64,000 nucleotides of DNA from Hyposmocoma kahamanoa (taxonomy: Eukaryota > Arthropoda > Insecta > Lepidoptera > Cosmopterigidae): positions 892,984 to 956,983 of the forward strand of contig NW_020653397.1 in assembly GCF_003589595.1 (NCBI RefSeq), read 5' to 3'. This document shows, one piece after another, positions 49,401 through 58,400 of the stretch. Position numbers and translations under genes: made by a program. The notes below the pieces were generated by a model that did no database searches, was not told the DNA's origin, and worked only from the letters and a program-made list of their open reading frames with translations. Within the stretch, counting starts at the first letter, position 1. Each line of letters starts with the position of its first letter.

Positions 49401-52400
49401 CTCAAGTTTTTAATTCTTCAAGAAATGCAAAAACATATGTACAAGGTAGTTTTTCCTGCTTTTGAAGCTGTATATTTTACTTTTTCCACAAAATTTCTCG
49501 AGTGCTGATCCCAACGTGTCCTCCGGAATTAATCCGCCACAAAGACGTATTTTCTTTCCCAAAAATCGAGCTCACACAAGCATTTTTTGCAAGAGTCGAC
49601 AGGGTTCTGTCTGTAAAAATATTCATTGTGACATTCAATTTTATATGATTTACAAAAACCTAATTGCAGCCTAAATCGCGTAAATAGTAGTAAGTGACGG
49701 GCACAGCAGTGCCCCTAAGATCTTTGCGATTTAAAGCTCCGAGTGGCACAGTAACTATTATGGACAGGCTAATTTTTATTTAAAGATATATTGTATTTAA
49801 ATTTGATTTAATATAATTATAATAAAAAAAATATAATATTATATTTTTATTATTATTTTTTATAATACCAAGTGATGGTACGCGCAAGTCGTGCGCCTGG
49901 TGGTAAGCCTATAACAGTTGCAGCGTCGTTCAGAGCTTCTAATCGCAAAGGTCTGAGGGGCACTGACGCACCGCCCGTCATCCTGAAACATAAAGGTAAC
50001 AAGTTCTGCGTGCCTGTAGTTTCACCAGCACCATTCAAAACCGTAAAGCAGTAATGCTCACATATACACGTTATACTTTCCAGTGTTTGCAGATTACCGC
50101 TCTATGTCTCATGATGTATAATTAAGTTACGGTAAATGAGATTAGCACAAAACTCTAGTCGTTCGCTTTTAGCTATAAAATAGTTTATCTTAAACAAACC
50201 GCAGATTCGAACAAACCACAGACAATTTGTCGCTACGAGGGACCCTAAGTCACCGCGCTGTCGCCGGACACTTGAGCACGCGCGTCCCGCCTCTAATTAT
50301 TGCAGAAATCGCAGGTCGCTCCTTGCCCCCGAGAGTGGCGCGTCTCATTTATTTTTTCCCTTTCCCTAAATTGACAAGGAGGGTACATCCTAGTTACCCT
50401 TAGATGTTCAAGTCGTAATGTCAACAGCGCATCAAGCATTACATTTGCATTGCAAAGTTCAATCTTTATAAGCGTTTAAGAAAATGGTAGCAAAGAATTT
50501 CCAGTTTTAGAATGTCTTTCAAACCAAACCGTGTCTGGTAAAAACTGGTCGAGCTTTGTATAAGTATTTTAATTGACATTTTCTACTTAAAATATCCTTG
50601 TTTGTCTTTTGATACATACCTAGTTACTTGCGTTGTTAAGACTATTTAATTACATATTACTTTAGAGTTTTGATTACAGAAATAGATTCATCACTGATGT
50701 GCAATCATCTTGGCGCCCGACAAGGGCCTCAATTGCTTTTATTTGCAACGCTTTCACGCCCGTGAATATGACGCGAGGCTCCCATTAGATGCCTATTATG
50801 TCTGCCTCCACCTGCCTTTTTTATATTCTTTTTTACCTCTGCCACATACATAGTGCAAGTTGCCGAAATGAGTGAGTGCAAACATTACGTCAAAGCTTTT
50901 ACGAAGGCTATAGTGAAAAAGTAGCTTTTCCAAAAGGATGCGGTGTGATGAAGCCTTTACTTTTTGCAGTGTTCTTTTATTATTTTTGGTTATTATTATT
51001 TATACACTAATTCTAATTACAGATCATGCCCAGTTGTTTTCATATTTGCACTTTCTAAATCAGACAATAAAGGCATAGGAAACATATTAATTGCGGCCCA
51101 AAACTCGCTTATTAAGGTCGTTTCTAAAATTAAAAATCCATTTGATGAGAGAATTTAAATAACTTTCAAAAATTACATTTACTCTTGAAAAGCATTTTTT
51201 TCCCCAGCGTAAATTGCGCTCGGTAATTATACGATTATAATTATGTGAGGAAAAATTTTGTTCCACATTTTTCCTGAAATTTGACAAGTAGTCAAAGGTA
51301 CACTCTGTATAGTCTTTCGTCAGAGGTCATTGTATAGTAGTAAGAACACAAGTGGTCCCACGCTGGGCGCCAACGCACAATGGCGGCTAATGGCATGGCG
51401 TCGTTACGCACTCGATGCTCGCGAGTAATGCTGTAATTGTGATTGCTACGCTACGGATTCCAGTGAAGGGCTCGATTGCTGGCATTATAAGCTAGACAGA
51501 TTTAATCGCTGCGCGGTAATTTTGTGATAACTGTTAGTCTGTAATGCCAGAAAATAATGATGTTGATTTAATTTTTGTCAAATAATTTGTAGTAATGTGA
51601 ATCCTAGTGAATGGACCGTGGCCTTACAACTCATCTGTCTAAAGGACACTGGACACACAATTATTAAGATGTAGTTAAGTTGATACAGGGATCGCTTTAT
51701 TGTGTTCATAGTGATCTTGTCCTTAAGTTCTGTGTTCTTTTTTGAGTTTCCGTTATGACTGCGTATTAATTATTAGATGAACAGGGAATCGCATTAAAAC
51801 AATACAAACGTGTGAAATAAATAAGGAAAAAACGGAATTGTCACTGTATGCTCATATTGGCGCCCAATCCGGGACGGTTATGTAACTTCCACTTGAATTC
51901 AACATTAGACTTACTCGAGCATTCAAAAGCGAACAATAAGCACTTCACAAACGCGTAAATCGCTTTGAACAAAACACTTCCCTTTGAGCATAGGGAATTA
52001 CTTTGATTCGTAACTCCAGTAGGTTTTAAACTTAAATACTTTGTTTGCAATGGTGCTAACGGGCAAAAAGCGGCTATCGATGTCGAAAGGCCTACTCGTG
52101 CTCAGAATCCTTTTACATCCAAAACTTTGATGGACAAAAAGGCTAAGCTTTTCGTCGTTGCTTTAAAACTGGAATTATACGGCGTGACTTGTACGGAAAC
52201 ATAGTCGGTCTAGATAGGTCCAATTTGTCTCTATGCCTGTAACTATTTTATAATAATTGTTGTTTACTTCAGCCTATATATAGACCTTAGTAAAAAAGTG
52301 GACGTTATATTTTAAAACACTTACAGTAATTGTAATTTTTACATTTATTGAATGTCACGATGTTTGACCATCATGATATTCAATTATTTTCATGAAATTA

Positions 52401-55400
52401 CTTCACAAGTTAGATTTATCTACGGCAAAAAGTCGTTAATAACAAAGATCTCCGCTAGTTCGTTCGGTGGATTAGTTGGCATCGCGTCTGCACGGTTTGC
52501 TGGAAGCCGTTGGTTAGAAGGAATTTTTGTCTTAATGTCCGATCTTCACATTAATAATTATAGTTAAAGTATTTTTTTTTAATAAATGAAATAGAATTTG
52601 AACAATACACACTGAAATAATAATGTTATTTTTAAATTCTTCTAGACGTGATAAAAAACATTATTTTTTTTAGTAATAAATTTATTTATATAACAATAAA
52701 ACAGATATGTATGTGTATATAACTAAAAAACTAACTAAAAATGATATGTGTGTCATTACGAAATTTGTACGTTAATATATAACATCATTTTAAGTTACTA
52801 TTTAGAATGGTCGTGAATTGTGCTGTGTACGGCTGTTTACAATCATCTAAACGGGATAAAGAGAGGAGTTAGTAGTAGTAGTAAGTAAATAAACTTATAT
52901 CTGAGACTCATTCGGTTATTGTTTTCTTTAGTGCAGAGTAATATATAATACAGATTTATTGTATAAATATAACAAGACGCTTTAATTTCGTAGTATTGAC
53001 AACATTTCTCTTAAACCGAAATAAATAAATAAAAATGTGACACCGTTACCATTTAGCTATACCCAAGTAAGCATGCATTGTTAACGAATAGTGAATTAAT
53101 AATGTCATTTATTTATTGACCTTTGGCTGTAAAGTCAACAGTTTAGCTGTTAACAAAGAATAATGTCTACCATGTAAAAACTGTGACCAAAACATACCAT
53201 TTTAACTTTAACTTCAATTTTTTTTAATTATTCCCTTTTATAGGGAAGGGCAAAGGACGATACCATATAGCCCAGTCTTATTTTGAACTTCATTGTTTCT
53301 AACTAAATGAAATTTTTAACATTTGATTTTTTTTGCAATGAAATTGGGACCGTACAAATGACATAATACAATTATTATTAATAATATTGACCACAACCAC
53401 TATCACTGCGTTTTATTTGTTGACTGATTTAATAAATCCAAGTTTGCGTTCCCAAGTTATATAATTTAAAGAAAGCGTGTTACGTAAAGAAAAAAATATT
53501 ATTCCAATTTAGTATTCTGATTGTTTATTATCTTTTGTGCTTGTCAAATCGGCAATATGGCTTTAACAAGTTTCCATGTCTAATGTTTTGCCGGGCACAG
53601 TGAAGCTGTTTTATTATTCATTAATTCTTTGAAGAAGCACCTCCAATTGGAAGGTAAAAAAAAACAATAAACCGGGCATACAGACACACACACACACCCT
53701 TAAAAAACACACTTTTGTACAATATCTCATTTTAATTAATTATTAATGCAAAGATCGAACACTGAAAAAAATTTCGTTCCATCCGGATGTATGCGAACCA
53801 GCGCCTTCAGCATACCGTGCCTGATCCAGCAAGATCGTGTTGATGTTTGTATTAATAGTTATAATAAACTAGTGTAGTAATTTCACAAAAAATACAATTG
53901 AATATCATTGTAGTAAAACTTCGTAATATTTAATGAACTTAGAATTTAGTATACTGTGTTCTCATTATTATTGATTTTAGTAGCAGGAGAGCTTCTTATG
54001 AGAGTTCATCCAGGGAAGTACTGCCTCCTTACCTATTTCTGCCCCCAAGCAGTAATATGAGCATTACTGCGTTCCGGTTTTAAAGGTTAAGAGTGCTGGT
54101 GAAGTTACAGGCACATGGGACTTGTCAACTTACGTCGCAAGATGACAGGCGCAGTGGCAGTGCCCCTCATATCTTTGCGATTTAAAGCTCTGAGTGGCAC
54201 TGCAACTGTTATGGACAGGCGTGTAGCTTACGATCAGGCGCACGACTTGTTAATCCCGTCACTTGATATTGTAAAAAAATGTAATATAATTTATTAGACT
54301 TTCCCGTCATAATCTTTATTTTGGTATTAGACCAGTTTTATGCAACGTTGAATAAATAATTATTACACAACATCACATATGTTGCTCTGATTCCAAAGTA
54401 AGTAACTAAAGCACTTTTCTTATGGAAATCGGAAACAACGACCCAGACCCGGGAAAATATAGAAAAGTTAGTTTTTCTACTGGCCGGGGATTGAACCAGG
54501 GACCTCAGAAATGACGATGCCATAGAAATCGGTGTGCTAGCCACTCGACCACGGTCATCATAAAACTGGATTATAATCTGTAAAACTTTGAAATTGTAAT
54601 ATACCCAATATTACAAATTGGAAATTAAACTGTTTTATTCGGGTCTAAATTGCTTATATTTGTTTTTTTTTTACTTACAAAGCCGCTCAGAGTTTCCAAT
54701 CGAAAAGTCGCACTGCCACTGCGCCCGTTACCCAGAGACATAAGTTGACAAACCCTATATGCCTGTAATTTCTCAAGCACCCATCAAAACCGGAACGCAG
54801 TAATGCTCACATTACTGCTTGGCAGCAGAACTTCCCTGGACGAACTCTTTCGCAAAGAGTTCTACTGCTACAATATATCGGTGTTTTTCAGAAAAGGTGA
54901 AATCGCCATTTTGGAAAATAATTCAGGCGAACAGTTTTAGAATTATTTTTAATATGTAAAATTCTATTTTGGTTTAAATGAAGTTTATGTTTTCAAATTG
55001 TATTTAAAACAGGATGTAAATATTTTAAACAAGTCGTGAAAATCCAGTGTTTTATTAAGCTGGTGAAAGACTAAAAACGCTGCTTTCGCACCACGTGGTT
55101 GTTAGTATTTTACAAAGAACAATGTATAACTCTAGTTTCCACGAATAAACGTGTTATGAATCAATTCCAGTATACGTAGATGTGTGTAGACGACATTAGA
55201 GCGGTTCAAAGCTAGCGATTAAACACTTGTGTGGCGCGGCGCGATTTGCAAGCGGTTTTACCCCGACGAGTGTCGCAATATGCTTCCTGAAAGGAATTCA
55301 GCGCCTGGAGCCAGCGCGCGGCTATATCTCTTATATTTTACATGCCTTAGGTTTATTTGTATTGTGTTCAGGGTAATGCCCTCGTAGGTTGTTTCACGGA

Positions 55401-58400
55401 TACAAGTCACGTGTAAACATCTAGTATATAACCAGAAATAGAGACGAAATGTCATTTAATTTGTTTGAAAACTATTCTGCCAAATCATTACGGTTACAAC
55501 ACCGATTGGTGAATTGTTTCACTTCAAATCAACCAGTTTAACGACAATTGCAAAATTACATATTTAATTACTGATGAAATGTGATTCTGTTTGTTTTCTA
55601 ATTAGATGTTTTGCTGTTTTCCCACACCACCGAATGGAACAGCCCCCCATAATTAGAGATATTTATTATCTTTATTACAATAAATACAGAATATTTTTGG
55701 AATATACGGAGACGTATACACAGGTCAGTTGTTGGCGCTGTACTTTCAGCTTTTTAATTTGTGATTTCAGTGCAAACAGTGATACAAGGCCCATTAGCCT
55801 GATGAGTTGCCAGGGATGGACGGCCCTTATTTCGTCTCTATTTCTGGTTATATACTCGATGCGTGGAAAGAACAATGGCGAACTCGCCTGTAAAAATTCT
55901 GTTGACATAATTTTGAAGAAAAATATGTGAAAATATACAATTTCATGTGGTTTGTGGTAGATTTACTGTTCTGAGAAGTCTGGAATTAATGATATTACAG
56001 TTAGAAATTTTGTAGGTTATAGATTCAGATTCATTTATTTCTCAAATATAGCATTACAATGTAAATTGCACTACATGTCAAAGTATAAGAAATTATATTG
56101 AGATCATTAGACAAAAATGAAAATTATAAGAAAAATACACAATTTAGAAAATTAACAATTCATTATATAATATTGTTGTCATTAAATTACATCTCAAATA
56201 TCATTCTCCATCAAGGATCGTCATAAGTTGATAAAAATTATACAAGGGCATGTCAATGCGGTAAAAATTAGAATAGAAATAAATTCATTCATTACGAAAT
56301 AGAAAAAATTCATTTACAGAGTAAAAAAGATTTTTTCAAGAAAAGGTCTTGAAGCCGGCGCCTAAATGTTTCGTCAGATGTTTCAAGTCTGAGAGTCGTA
56401 TTCTAGAACTCTACTCAATGCTCAAGTCAGGACTTGAGTATGATTCAAAGCACTAGAAATCATACTCAAGTCATTAGGGTCGTATTTCCAGTTCTTGAAA
56501 TCATACTCAAGTCTGCTCAAATCCTGACTTGAGCATTGAGTACAGTTCTGGAATACGACCCTGAGAGTAGCGGGTAAACGCTCATAGTAAGCAGGTCCGA
56601 TGACACGCGGGTTTTTTCTGCAAGTGCCTTGCAGCGGGGGTTGGGAGACTGTTCTCAAATGACCGGTACGGCGAAGTGGAATGCCAGAAACATTTACAGT
56701 ACCAAATGAAGAAATATTATTTCTAACGTACATTATAATTTCGTATATGTAGAGTGAGTAGATCATCATTATGCGTTGCGCTACAAAGAGTAGCTAACCA
56801 ATATGCGTACGGCACGTTTTTGCATTAGCATGACTCTATTGGCATCCGTGGAGTTACCCCATATGAGTTAACCGTACGACATCAGTGAGTGGAAATGTGC
56901 AAAATAGATATATTTTACATAATTGAATAAAATATATTTGGTGTGTCATTATTGTCGAAATTAACTACAGAAGCCTTAAACAGAGTTAATAGAAGCTGGA
57001 AGGCACCGTGGGTTTGTGACGGAACGAATGTTCAGAGTTCTTTTCTGTTTTTAACCGACTTTAAAAAAAGGAAGAGGTTCTCAATTTGTCTGAATTTTTT
57101 TGTGTATGTTACTTGATTACTCACATTTAAGAACCGTTTTCGATGATTTTTTTTTGTTGTAAAGCGAGTACCTCAATAGTGGCCCCATTGAAATAAGAAG
57201 AAAATATTCCACCTTTAAGTGTAGCAAATTAGGGGATGAGCCTGGTTTATTGAATTACACCTACTTTCCGTTAACCGATTCCACAAACTTTTGGGTTTTT
57301 CGTAGTAAGACAACTTATTTTTTTTTTATACAGCACGGTCTTTTTTTTTATTAATAACTTTTAATTCTCCACAAACATAATAGTTATATTAGTATCAAAA
57401 TATAACATACTCAGTCACATTATGTATTTAAGAGACTGGTACCTAAACTAAGCAGAGGCTTGTAATATAGGAAACCAGGTCATTAACTTCTTCAATAAAA
57501 CATTGGAGAAGTTAATGATCATAAATACAAATTCATTTTAAATTTTTATTGAATTGATATTCAATTATTTTTTTGTGAAATTATTCCACTAGTTTGTTAT
57601 AATTATTAATACGAAGATCCGACACTCAGAAATAATTCCTTCGATCCGGCCGAATTCGAACCGACGTCTTCCAGCTTATCGTGTCAGACGCTATACCAAC
57701 TAAGCCACGGAACGAACCAGCGGACGGATATTTGGTTTTTCAACGACTTTTTAGTCGTAGCTCCATCTATACATCGGTTCGAAGCCGGCTGGATAGAAGG
57801 AATTTTTTCAGAGTGTTCGATCTTTGTATTAATTTCATTCTTAGTTTAAAGTAAGTCGGTACAGCTCGGTTTCCATTCGGGCGTGCGTGCGTGCGTGTAT
57901 ATGAATAAAAGTGTACACTACAAGTTACACTTTTATTACTAGTAGCTCGTTGTAACTACGTTTTATCAAATATTTTGTTAATACCTCCGTCCCTCCCGAT
58001 CTTTTTGGCCAACCCAATTATAGATTGCGTTATTATTACCAACCGTGGTATAAAGCCTTCCCCATTTAAAAATTATTGTTTTACACCAGGGGAAAGACTA
58101 AAATTTTTAGATTTCACCTACTTTCCGTTATCAGATTTCAATAAAACTTACCAAATAGATATAATTCTATAAACTTTAGTTTACAACTTACTTAAGTTAT
58201 ACAACTTTACGTTTTACAATTATTAGAATTTTAAATGAACCTTTCATCCATTGTTACAGATCGCTCACAATCGTTCGGACCTTACCGAACCGGCTACGTA
58301 GCCCACGGCTCCCAACAGAACTTCAACCAGGGCTACAATCAGGGCTACAGCCAGAACCAAAGCAACCATCAAAGCTACAGCCAGAGTCCTCAAGGCTATC

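Noticed and set aside
54480..54560. Minus-strand tRNA gene
   Set aside because: Good boxes but no acceptor-stem pairing and an attached non-tRNA body; called a SINE.
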